Source: Cololabis saira
Lineage: Eukaryota > Chordata > Actinopteri > Beloniformes > Belonidae
Assembly: GCF_033807715.1 (NCBI RefSeq)
Contig: NC_084606.1
Coordinates: forward strand, 38,894,478-38,958,477
Direction of reading: 5' to 3'
Length of the DNA stretch: 64,000 nt
In this document: positions 54,885 through 64,000 of the stretch, in pieces
How the letters are laid out: the number at the start of each line of letters is the position of its first letter
Numbering within the stretch: the stretch's first letter is position 1
Notes under the pieces: generated by a model
What the model saw: the letters and a program-made list of their open reading frames with translations, nothing else
Told to the model about the DNA's origin: nothing
Databases searched by the model: none
Made by a program: the position numbers and the translations under genes

Positions 54885-55795
54885 TAGAGTATCCAAATGT
54901 AGATTTGGAGGACGGTCTTCTGCTATCAGGCACCATTACTATGGAACCAACTTCCAATCTGGATTAAGGAGGCTGACACCACCTCCACCTTTAAAACCAA
55001 ACTTCAAACCTTTCTGTTTAGTAAAGCCTATAGTTAGTGTTAGTAAACCTCTAGCTGGTGTTGGTAAATCTCTAGGTAGTGTAAACTCTAGTGTGTTAGG
55101 GCCAGTAGTCACAGCCGCAGCTGCAGGACAAGACTAAAGCAGTTTGTCTCAAACATAGCTTCGTTTTAGGTATGCCATGTTCTGGGTCTCTGAAAAGATC
55201 CGAGACTGCGTCTGAAATCGTATCCTTCCTCCTAATGAGTAGCAAAAACAGTATGTGAGATTTTTTAGTGCGTCCGAAACATTAGAACGTACTCAATAGT
55301 AGGTACTATCCATACTCATTCTGGAGAAATGTATTAGTGTGGATTGATGGACACTAGCTGAGCAGAAACTTCCCACAATGCAATGCAGTGGTGTTTGGTT
55401 GCTAAGTGACACGTATATGTCATAAGTATAATATTAAGTATAATAATATTATATAATATTAATATTATAATATTATAATTATACATAATTATAATTATAA
55501 TATTATGTGATATTATAATTATAATATAATAATATTATATAATGTCGGCCAGAATAAACGTGAAAGAGCAGAGCGGTGCTGCTACTACTGCTGTGACACG
55601 TCACTTCCTCCCAACGGCAGGAAGTGACGTGTGAGCTCTTAATAGTACGTCTTAATTAATGCACACTACTGATATTCACTCAAAGGTGTGCCGAACTTAA
55701 GTATACTTTTTACTGTTTAGTACGGAATTTCGGACGCACCTCTAGAGACAACCTGTGTTGTTATAGATGCTATATAAATGAAATTGAATTGAAAA
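54885..55795 (+). pseudogene. L2 LINE 3' end, split by a TIR element
   Basis: The first part encodes the end of the L2 protein (GGRSSAIRHHYYGTNFQSGL-like frame; GACACCACCTCCACCTTTAA) and its 3' region to about 55203. The tail resumes at 55742 (CTCTAGAGACAAC) and ends at ATGAAATTGAATTGAA (55795). The inserted element is 55204-55741. Confidence 0.75.
55204..55741. mobile_element. TIR element (GCGTCYGAAAT ends) in the L2 tail
   Basis: ACTGCGTCTGAAATCGTA (55204) and its imperfect complement ACGGAATTTCGGACGCACCT (ending about 55742) are inverted repeats. A second GTGCGTCCGAAAC motif lies at 55270. The middle (55425-55545) is a TAA/TTA-rich run. The target duplication is unclear. Confidence 0.65.
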
Positions 55796-56229
55796 ACTCT
55801 AAATAACCACTTATGTTAGCAGCAAAGCTAATTCATCTCCCTCCCTTTACATCTCATCTATTTAATTCATTAACTCTTCTTACATCACCTTTTTACTTAA
55901 TACCAAAATCTAGATTTAGAACCATTGTGTAAAACTCAGAATTTATTGGAATATCATGATTAATCACTAGCTGCCACTGCTAATAGATCACGTGACGGTG
56001 CCTTCTGAACCAACACCTCTACATGTGGACGTGGTCAACATTAAACATGAGAGAATTTAATAAAGATGCTCAAACATGATTTAAACTGAAGTGGAGCAAT
56101 TCAAAATATTTTGCCTTTGGTAGACGGACAGGCTCCATCTCTGCAGGTCACCGTAGCAACCATGTGGACTAGAAAGAGCCAGCAGGGACACGCAGGTCTG
56201 ATCTGATTTTATTTCACCTACATAGTCAG

Positions 56230-57228
56230 TAGGGGTGTAACAATATATCGTGCCACGAAATTTCGTGATACAAAAACGTCACGATACGTGTCGTGGAGGT
56301 GACAAACTGTATCTGATATTGGGTTATTAATATTAATCTATTGTGTTGACTAGTAACGACCCGCGGACCAAAATCTTCCTCCGCTCAGAAGAAACTAGTA
56401 CCGTTTTGGTCCCGATCACGGGATTCTTGCAGGGTTTGAGCTCTGAACTTTTACTCATGTAAGGCTGGTGTAGAGTTAAGCCTTACGTTATTAATTTTAA
56501 CCTTTTCGGGTCGTGAGTAGGATAAACACGGGGAAACTTCTGCTGAGTTCCAGTGTACTTTAATGTCCCTCAACAGTGTAGGATTTTAGAACATCAACAC
56601 AGCACCTAATGCTGTATCACTCCGCCCAATCTAAAACAGACTAATCACTACAGATAAACTGACTAGTGTCATTATAGTCCCTGATTAACATCAGAATATA
56701 AAGAATATATTTATAAAATAATGAACCCTGAATTACCAAAATAACCTTAACAAAAATAAATCTCCTCTTACACTTATAAGGTGAGCATGAATCAATCTTT
56801 TTTATGATGTAAAATTGTATGTATTTATTTACTTTTATTTATTTATTTAATTTTAGTTCTGAAAAGAAAAAAGTCAAATCATACATGAGAGAAACTATTC
56901 AGTTTGTGGCTAAATATTTGTACTTGTATGAAACTGAAGATGCATAATGCAAACCTGACATTTACTTTTAGTTCAGTTTGTGGAAAATGGTTGGCCTGGC
57001 TTTCTCTTTAAAACTTAAACAGTTATAAAGCATTACAATCTGGAACAATAGGCAAACGTACAGTATTGTTTTGTATTTTGTGTCTTTCAAATAAAAGACA
57101 ATTTTTCCAGTCATATGTTCCTCATTCAAGGTTGTTAAATAAATACTGCTATAATATCGTATCGTTATCGTGACCTCAATGTCGTGTATCGTACCGTATG
57201 GTGAGATTAGTGTATCGTTACACCCCTA
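56230..57228. mobile_element. hAT element in the GTPase intron
   Basis: TAGGGGTGTAACAATATATC (56230) and GATACACTAA...CGTTACACCCCTA (ending 57228) are inverted repeats. The 8-bp duplication ATAGTCAG is perfect (56222-56229, 57229-57236). The element is 999 bp with no transposase recognised. Confidence 0.9.
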
Positions 57229-57338
57229 ATAGTCAGTCAGGAAGAGGGGATTGTGAGCAGATGTGCTGAAAACCAGCTTCGGGTCGGCAGTTTTAAAAAC
57301 GGGTGTCAGGCAGTTAACGTTCAGGAATGTTTACTCAC

Positions 57339-57383
57339 GTTGCCATGGTGATGGTCGGGTTTGTCAGCTGATGGAGATCTGAT
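57339..57383 (-). CDS. 5' exon of the GTPase gene with the start codon
   Basis: On the minus strand CCTTCTGTAG/ATCAG gives an acceptor before 57383. The exon contains ATG at 57346-57344, in the context CACCATGG (a good Kozak match), then GCA AC and a consensus donor GTGAGT (57338-57333). Two bases (AC) plus the first base of the main exon make Thr3, keeping the frame exactly. An ATG also exists upstream in the intron-side extension of the main exon (54751), but that would read through the acceptor and is not favoured. An upstream 5'UTR exon is implied. Confidence 0.75.
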
Positions 57384-58104
57384 CTACAGAAGGAAAGGAT
57401 GTTAGTTAGTAGTAGATGTTAGTATTTCACTCAATCATTTATATAAAACCAATTCATGTCTGAGCAGCTGCGTATTTATGACAATCACAGCACAAACGCT
57501 GTAATATGAGCAACACAGTTTACTGCTTCTGAGATGACCAGGGCTTTTAGAACAGAACAATGTGGTGTTTTTTAATCCCTAGAGTCCACATTTGTTTGTG
57601 ATGTAAATTTGTAATTTCAACTGTTCTTCTTTTCCTTTTTGTTATTGTCACCTTGTTCTCTATAATCCACAAATAAATAAATGAATCGTTGAAGAACTGA
57701 CAGTACCTGTACTTGTTTTTACTAAGTTTAAAAAAAAAACCTGCATTAATTAAACATATAACATTTTTGTATAAGGTGCGTGGTGAGGGACACCATTCTG
57801 AATTAGTTCATAAACACATATGAAACCATACTCTTTTACACACCATGCTGAAAACCTCACACACTCACAAGTGAAATGGGAGGTTTTAGCCAATATATTA
57901 TTCAGTAAGGTTTAACGTTTAAGCTTTAGTCAGAGTTGTTTTTGGCTGTTGATATGACATCAATATGCGATCAAATTAACCGCCATGAAAAAAAGCGCCA
58001 ACCAACCAGCTTCCGTTTCAACTGACTTTTTCAGTTGTGTGAGGTTTCACCTTCAAGGTACGTGATGTTTCACTTGTGAGTGTGTGAGGTTTCACATGTA
58101 AGTA
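57384..58104. other. upstream of the GTPase gene, no clear feature
   Basis: Contains one short repeat (CACACCATGCTGAAAACCTC near 57840) that recurs at about 60160. No TATA box or CpG island was convincing. Confidence 0.35.
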
Positions 58105-58595
58105 AGTGAGTAAGTTAAGTTTATTTATATAGCGCTTTTCACAGACATTTGTCACAAAGTGCTTTACAGAATAAAAGCAGTTTAGAGCAATAAAATACAT
58201 AGAATACATGATAGAAAAGAAAAAAACATAAAATAACTTAAAACTATGCAGTTTACATAAAAGCCTGTTTAAAAAGGTAGGTTGTTATTCGGCTTTTAAT
58301 CGAGCTCACAGACTCAATAGATCTAAAAGTTGCAGGCAGAGCATTCCAAAATTTAGCGGCCATAACCTTGAAAGCTTGGTCACCACGAGTCTCACGGCGG
58401 GTGCAGGGACGGCCAGTAAGTTCTGCATGTTTGATCTGAGGGGCGAGCTGGGGAATACAGTTCCAGTAGGTCAGTTATAGGGGGGGCCTCACCCTGCAGT
58501 GCTCTGGGGGTGAGGGTGAGGATTTTAAACTGTATTCTACATGAAACCGGGAGCCAGTGGAGGGATTAAAGTGTGGGAGTCGTAAAAAAGAAGAG
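58105..58595 (-). pseudogene. LINE C-terminal fragment, L2-like
   Basis: The minus strand reads LHWLPVSCRIQFKILTLTPR then ALQGEAPP, the typical end of an L2-type protein, followed by a 3' region ending in GCTATATAAATAAACTT. It carries stops and frameshifts. Confidence 0.65.
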
Positions 58596-58984
58596 ACGGC
58601 GTGTGTGTAATGGGCATCCCTCCACTCTGAGTGAAACGTCTGAGTTTAGACTTAGCTCCTTCAATACACGTTTTTCTCCATCATCAGACTCATCATCAGA
58701 CCAGATTAACCCTTATTTTAATTGGACGTCTTGTTTATTTCAGTTAACTGGGAACATTTGAAGAGATTTCAAACGCTCTGTTTTAGAGTTTTTCTTAATA
58801 TTATGTTGTCACCGTTTTATGTTACTTTACCTGCACTTTTAGAGAATAATCCCTGATTCATACGTGTGTGTTTAGAGTAAGCTGTTTTTAAAAACTTCTG
58901 TTGGAGGATAAGAAAAAGAATCATTAGGGCCTTGACGCAAAAATATGAGGTGCCGCGGCATGAAGGACATAATTCTGAATTAAC

Positions 58985-59910
58985 GTTCATAAACACCAAT
59001 GATTGGATTGGGCCGATGGCACAGTGGTGCTGCTGGTAGTGTAGCTTCACACCTAGAAGGTCCTGGGTACGCGGTAGATGCTGAGTGCGTGTTAAATTCC
59101 CCCATGACTTCAGCACCCACACCTTGGGTGGGGTTTTGAGAAAGTGCAGGCCCGGTTCTACGAGGTTGCATTAGCATTAGCATTGCACCCTCAGTTTATT
59201 TGTTTGCATGCTCAGTTGAAAGGACGAAAAGAAAACTGACAAGTGCGCGCGCGTTAAGCCTGATTTATGGTTCTGTGTTAAATTGACGGCGTAGCATACG
59301 GCGTAGGTACGCGGCGACGCGCACTGTATGTTCGCGTCCCCGCGTATCCTATGCCGTAAGCTCTGCGTTGGTGCAACGCGGAACCATAAATCAGCCAGTG
59401 TCCGTCACTCATCTGCTTCCAGCAGTTTCCTGCACCAGCAAGACGCTGCTCTCTGCTGCTCCGTTAACACAAAGTAACCATGGATATTCAGAAGTGGTTC
59501 AAGCACAACCACGCCAGCAAGTTTATAATTATTGTTATATTTATTTTTGTTATTTATTTATATATATTTATATAAACATATATTTATTTATGTTTTATTT
59601 TCTGTTGCTAGATTGTCTGATGGTTGAGGTAGCCCAGACTAAATGAAGCATTTTCTTTGTTCTGCAGCAAAATTGCTGCAATAAAGTATTTGAAATACAC
59701 TTTAAATATTCTTGTTTTGCTAGTATCATTCCGCTTGAAATTATGGGGAAAATGCATAATTTAGTGTTGAATAATGTGCCAGGCATGTGCACCCGCTCTG
59801 ATCTGAGATGCAGCCTAGTCATCATTTTCTAGAACCGGCCCTGGAGAAAGGGCCTTTCTGTGTGGAGTTTGCATGTTCTCCCTGTGTTCCCTTGGGTAGT
59901 GAATGTGAGC
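58985..59910 (+). repeat. short dispersed repeat (GGTCCTGGG type), split by a hAT
   Basis: GATGGCACAGTGGTGCTGCT, then AGAAGGTCCTGGGTACG on the left, and GGGCCTTTCTGTGTGGAGTT, then GCATGTTCTCCCTGTG on the right (59850-59885), are the two halves of a very common fish repeat. Between them is the hAT at 59147-59843. A reverse-strand fragment of the same repeat lies at 61262-61345. Confidence 0.65.
59147..59843. mobile_element. non-autonomous hAT, second copy (undisturbed)
   Basis: CAGGCCCGGTTCTACGAGG (59147) to CTAGAACCGGCCCTG (59843). It aligns with the 4.33-kb copy over its whole length, including the internal palindromic MITE (59254-59397). The flanks GAGAAAGTG and GAGAAAGGG are a slightly imperfect target duplication. 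Confidence 0.88.
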
Positions 59911-60179
59911 TACCCTCACAAAAAGAGAAGAGAGAGAGAGAGAAGAGAAGAGAGAAGCCCAGAGAAGCCCCACCCTGTCTGGTGAAAAGAAGCGGCCTGC
60001 TCACTCCTCAGGTTAAGGAGGAGACCTGAGCTCAGTGCAGGAACTCCCGGGGTTGGTAGAGGATGGAAACGCTCAGGACTGACTGAGCACTGGGTGATAC
60101 AATGGGAAAAAAGTAGGGATTTAAAAAAAAACACCTATGAAACCAAACTCTTTTACACACCATGCTGAAAACCTCACAC

Positions 60180-60352
60180 ACTCACATATGCTCCAGATAA
60201 GATCACTCCACTAGTTCTTCAAAGCAACCCTTTCCACTGCTGCTCACTCCAACTTGCGCAATTTGGGGGTAATATTTGACCAATCACTATCATTTTACTC
60301 CCACATTAAACAGCTGACCAGAACTAGCTTCTTTCACTTACATAACAAAAAA
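60180..60352 (+). pseudogene. L2-like LINE fragment
   Basis: The frame reads RNLGVIFDQSLSFYSHIKQL then TRTSFFHLHN, matching VRNLGVIFDQDLSFKP of the 21-kb element. The C-terminal part is lost. Confidence 0.7.
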
Positions 60353-61069
60353 GTAGGAGATAGTTTTTTTTTTCGCTTTAACGGAGAATGCATCTTCCAA
60401 GCAGCACGAGAACGGGGGGATATTTTGAGGATGTATGTAAGAATCTGCGCTGCATTAGCAGGATTTAATGAAGCTGAGAATAGAGATGTGATGCTTACCT
60501 GTCTGCTGTCTGCCTGCTGTCTGTCTCTCCTCCCTCTGCTCTGCTCTTTTATAATCCACCAGAAACTCTCTGAACTTGTTCTTTCACTTTCATTCAGTAA
60601 CACGTACACATAGATGTATCTGCTCTTTTCTCAGAATGATTTCTGAGAAATTATGTGACTAATCACACACACACAATCATAGACACACAAGGGTGAAACT
60701 TTAGTTTCAGAGGTGGGGGGGACACAAGTAGGAACGGTACATTTGTGCGTGTAGCTGTAGCGTGGATGTGCAGTGTGGCTTTGTAAGACTATGTGTGTGT
60801 GAATGCGAGCAATCAAACAATTTTAATATGCATTTACTTTTTTAGACACTTTTTAACTTTTTTTCCTTTCCTTTTTTTTTCCTGATATATGTATTTATTA
60901 TTATTTTCGTTTAGTGCTATACAATGATAGAAAAGAGTCTTGAATCTTGTGACCTCTTTCTCTGTGGGCATCTTTTATTTTTGACACAACACAACATTAA
61001 CATGCCACATAACAGATCTCCTTGTGAACAGAGCATGCGCAGAAAACAAATTCCTGTTCCGTTTGATTC
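60353..61069. other. no recognised feature
   Basis: Simple-sequence patches (T runs near 60365 and 60860-60880) and no exon. A 119-codon frame that starts in the LINE fragment above has no domain. Confidence 0.35.
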
Positions 61070-61262
61070 CGTTTGGTGTTTACATGACCCAATATTCAGG
61101 TTTTAAAAGGAGTAACCCAGGGGTCATATTGGGGTTTTTAAAAACCCGAATATGAGCAAATTCGGGTTATTCAAAGGGGTTATTGGTGTTTACATGGTCG
61201 TGCAAATTCGGGTTATTGTCAATATTCGGGTTTTAAAAGGGTTATTGATGCATGGAAACTCA
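61070..61262. repeat. MITE-like repeat with CCCGAATAT/ATATTCGGG motifs
   Basis: AATATTCAGGTTTTAAAAGG (61090) recurs as CAATATTCGGGTTTTAAAAG (61220) and inverted as AAAACCCGAATATGAGC (61141). GTTTACATG occurs near both ends. This is an inverted/direct repeat mosaic common in fish; the class is unassigned. Confidence 0.5.
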
Positions 61263-61528
61263 GTCAGTGTGAACATGAACTCCCCCCAGAAAGTCCCTGC
61301 TGAGGTTTGAACCAGGAACCTCTTCACCGTGAGGCCACAGTGCTGATCACTGGCCTGCTGTGCTGCTGTTTAAACTTCTTTCAAAGTTTTCATTTTCTCA
61401 TATAAATATATGTACATATACTTTAAAAGTACATATTTAAAAATGAAGTGTGCAACCCAGGAAGAAAAAGTGCACTCATGTCAAAGAGCGCTGTGGTCAA
61501 AGCAGCTTTATTTCTGATAGTTAGTTAA

Positions 61529-62443
61529 AGCAACACAATGTAACTTTCAGCTTTTGTTGAGTTTGGCGGTTCCTTTGGACAAAAGCGGTAGTGCTTTACC
61601 AGAAAGAACACTACATTTCCCATGAGCACCAGCACGTACTGCGTACTCCCCGTCGCTGCATTTGTTTTGATAGTGAATGAGAGAAGGCGGGACGGACTTT
61701 CAAAACTACTTTTCTGTTTTCAGCGGTCGTTTGCAGGATGGAAAATGAAGAGGTAATGTATCTATTTTTGGCTAAACAATATAATATGACGATGTTGAAA
61801 ATCACTAAGTCCAACTTGGTTTTATTAGTGAAGTCTCCCCCGCCCCCCGTCCTGTTTCAGCAAGATAATGCGCCCCAAATTACAACTGCACCTTTTTCCT
61901 GTCACGTTTTTTAGAGGGACTAGTCCAACATACTTATCTTATTGAACATAGAACTCTACATTTACATTTGTATCATAACAATTGTCTCTCTTGTCGGACA
62001 TCCCTCCTCGTCTTTCAGCTCACGCCAGCGAGTGAACGCTGGGCCAATGTTTATTCTTGTCCGGGCATTTAGCTTGTTACTCTCCCGCTTTCTTTTTTCT
62101 CCTCCTCCGATAAAACTTTTATTTTCTTGGGTTTTTCCGCTGCTTGGGCCATGATACCAGCTTCTGCTGAGCTCTGCGCTCCACGCCCCGCCCAGCTTTG
62201 GTCTCCACTACGAATCAGGAAGGAGGGGAAAGTGATGTATGCCGTAAAGCAGTCAAAGCCGTAAAAATATGTAGTTTTTAGTGTGGCAGGGTTCCTACCA
62301 TGCTCCTCAAAGTTAATTAGTGCCAGTGAAGGCGATACAGACCCCTCAGACCATGACAGAGATTCATTAAACCTGTTGGAAGTTGATGTACCATCACAAT
62401 GATGATGATGAAATATTAGATTAAGGTGGAAAAGTGACATAGG
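61529..62443. mobile_element. TTAA-target element, third site (decayed right end)
   Basis: TTAA then AGCAACACAATGTAACTTTC (61529), then the same internal order as the 33.24-kb element (GACAAAAGCGGTAGTG; CACTAC.TTTCCCATGAGCAC). Near the right end GGCAGGGTTCCTACCATGCT is shared too, but the terminal repeat has decayed (AAAAGTGACATAGGG, about 62430). It lacks the palindromic MITE. Confidence 0.75.
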
Positions 62444-62908
62444 GGGTTACACCATCACAAAGGTGGTTAGGTAATATCCATCTACATTTGTTAGGTTTGT
62501 TTGTGGTTTAAGCTACAGGCGAGTTTAGCATTTGTTGTACATTATGACATCACACACTGTATTCTGAGTGAAGTGCACATATTTAGTTCACGCTGTCATG
62601 TCTAGATAAATGGCTAATTTTCTTTTGTCTTTAGCTGGACTGTGTTAGTTTCTGTTAATTTTCTGTGTTCCTCCCCCTTGATCAGTTTTTGGCTTCCTTA
62701 CTCCAGTTGAACTTTTAACAAGAGGAGGGCGCTGTTTACACATATGTAGGTAGAGTTACAGCAGTCAGTGGGTCTGTTCAGATGCTGCTTTAGTTCATAT
62801 TTGAAGATTTTAACGGACTAAACTGACCTGAAGGGTTAATGTTGCAGTCACTATAAAAGCTGGTCAATGCAAATAAAAGCAAATGTAAAGAAAAAAACTT
62901 GAAGGCTT
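62444..62908. other. no recognised feature
   Basis: No exon or repeat recognised. Confidence 0.35.
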
Positions 62909-62909
62909 C

Positions 62910-63154
62910 TGTGGCAGGGTGGAGGTGTAGCCACTCTGGTTGATTGGGTCACAGGTGTGTCCCATCAACCTCTCCACCCTGCCTGCCTTCATAAGGCATG
63001 GCTCTGCTGGGAGAAGAGGCTGCTGCTGTGAAGGAGCTGAAGCACGTGTGTGGGCGTTTCTGGTAAATAAAGTGGTTGTGCACTTAAACTCCGTGTCCTG
63101 TCGGTCGGGCCCCCGTAGCACTTGCCGTGCTACACTGGCACCCAACGTGGGGCC
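62910..63154 (+). mobile_element. LTR plus primer-binding site
   Basis: The LTR runs TGTGGCAGGGTGGAGG (62910) to GCCGTGCTACA (63134), 225 bp, with AATAAAG at 63066. One base later TGGCACCCAACGTGGGGC (63136-63153) looks like a retroviral-type primer-binding site. This reads as a 5' LTR on the plus strand, but the sequence beyond is an inverted LTR, not an internal region. Confidence 0.75.
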
Positions 63155-63366
63155 CGACAGGACAGAGAGGACACGGAGTTTTGTGCAATAACTCTTTTAT
63201 TTCACCAGACACCAACACACGTGCTTCCGCTCCAGTAGCAGCCTCTCCAACAGCCCCTTTCTGCTGTGCAACCATGCCTTATCAAGGCTGGCAGGATGGA
63301 GAGGTTGACTGGGGCCACCTGTGCCCCAATCAACCTGAGTGGCTGCAGCTCCTCCACCCTGCCACA
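63155..63366 (-). mobile_element. inverted related LTR (3' LTR on the minus strand)
   Basis: The reverse complement from 63366 reads TGTGGCAGGGTGGAGGAGC, then follows the plus-strand LTR with many substitutions (GGTTGATTGGGGCACAGGTG; AAGCACGTGTGTTGGTGTCT) to CTCCGTGTCC, where it meets the primer-binding site of its neighbour. Just upstream on the minus strand lies a purine tract (GATGGGGGTG), as expected of a 3' LTR. The last ~25 bp of the LTR are missing. Confidence 0.7.
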
Positions 63367-64000
63367 CACCCCCATCGTCAACCTCAGGCCGGGGACCATC
63401 CGGCCGAGCTAACTCCCCCCGCCCCCCTCGGAGCGGGAGAGGAAGCCAGGAACCGCCGACTGCGCCTGCGGGCCTTCCCGGTTCGGCCGGCTGACGAGGC
63501 CGGTCGGGAGGTCGCCCTCGACGACGGGCCGACCACAGAGACCGGTCGGGAGGTCGCCCTCGACGACGGGCCGATCGCCGAGAGGCCCGCTCTCGGGACT
63601 GGGCCAAGGGTGGCCTCGGGCCAGACGGCATCCACGGCCGTGGTGTGTCCAGGACCAACCCCTCCCCGACGCAGCACTGCTCCAGCCACTGGTCCGCCTT
63701 GCATGTCCAGGACCGCCCCGGCGACCGACGTCTCCGCGACCTCCGCCTCCAGGATCGGCGCCTCCAGGACCGGCGCCTCCAGGATCGCCTCCAGGATCGG
63801 CGCCTCCAGGACCGCCTCCTCCAGGGCCGCCTCCTCCAGGGCCGCCTCCTCCAGGACCGCCTCCTCCAGGACCGCCTCCTCCAGGACCGCCTCCTCCAGG
63901 ACCGCCTCCTCCAGGACTGCCTCCTGGCCCGGCGCCTCCAGGACCGCCTCCTGGCCCGGCGCCTCCAGGACCGCCTCCTGGCCGGCGCCTCCAGGACCGC
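63367..64000 (-). repeat. GC-rich internal region and 15-bp minisatellite
   Basis: This is read toward the inverted 3' LTR. It contains Arg/Pro-rich frames (SARRRGRPPDR twice, a 51-bp direct repeat at 63495-63590), like the end of the 50-kb LTR element's ORF. From about 63730 to the window edge the unit GGACCGCCTCCTCCA (15 bp) and variants with GGATCGGCGCCTCCA repeat in tandem. The element continues past the window. Confidence 0.65.

Noticed and set aside
62864..63704. Overlapping 60-150-codon frames on both strands near the right edge
   Set aside because: They cross LTR boundaries and the primer-binding site; only the Arg/Pro-rich minus-strand part may be a remnant of an LTR-element ORF.

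Overview
This is nuclear DNA of a ray-finned (teleost) fish. There is no operon structure. Coding sequence is sparse and split by introns, and about two thirds or more of the 64 kb is interspersed repeats of kinds usual in fish: L2/Maui-like, Rex1-like and RTE-like LINEs, a DIRS-like element, small Gypsy-type LTR elements, hAT, TTAA-target, piggyBac-like and mariner-type DNA elements, and short palindromic MITEs. Long CA/TG, TA and GGAA microsatellites and several minisatellites are present. No rRNA gene, CRISPR array or bacterial gene was seen.

Two host genes are supported, both on the minus strand. The first, at 2976-3943, is the 5' part of a short pentraxin (C-reactive protein family): TATA box, 5'UTR exon, signal-peptide exon and the start of the pentraxin domain. 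It then breaks off, or continues beyond the left edge. The second, at 53072-57383, is a septin/AIG1(GIMAP)-like P-loop GTPase. A tiny 5' exon carries the start codon and one 1.57-kb exon carries nearly the whole protein; the predicted length is 525 residues. Both families are associated with innate immunity in vertebrates.

Layout. 0.5-2.8 kb: repeat fragments, a 44-bp minisatellite grown inside an L2 3' region, and an L2 endonuclease remnant. 4.3-6.3 kb: a hAT element holding a mariner-type MITE that itself holds a copy of an unclassified 'GGGCCCGAGCAC' repeat. 7.6-8.4 kb: a TTAA-target element. 9.9-12.5 kb: a broken RTE-like LINE. 12.6-13.1 kb: a piggyBac-like MITE filled with GGAA. 16.2-17.9 kb: a solo LTR split by another element. 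18.2-22.8 kb: an L2 LINE, split by a hAT element and joined to a DIRS-like remnant (22.8-24.2 kb). 24.3-31.4 and 35.1-39.4 kb: a dense field of the 'GGGCCCGAGCAC' family, including a 2,423-bp tandem duplication and arrays of GC-box/CCAAT-box modules. 32.6-34.7 kb: two nested TTAA elements. 40.4-43.7 kb: a nearly intact RTE-like LINE with one in-frame stop. 43.8-45.4 kb: a hAT element. 46.6-49.0 kb: three hAT elements nested inside one another. 49.8-51.0 kb: a short LTR element encoding only a proline-rich repeat protein. 51.0-52.0 kb: a Rex1-like LINE tail. 53.1-57.4 kb: the GTPase gene, with a hAT element and LINE pieces in its intron. 58-62.4 kb: LINE, hAT and TTAA pieces. 62.9-64.0 kb: two LTRs facing each other across a primer-binding site, then a 15-bp minisatellite running off the window.

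The host genes do not obviously work together. The rest is a layered record of insertions. Eight-bp hAT duplications, TTAA duplications, a 5-bp LTR duplication and a filled/empty-site comparison let many insertions be bounded to the base and ordered in time. All family calls come from reading motifs and ends; no database search was possible.
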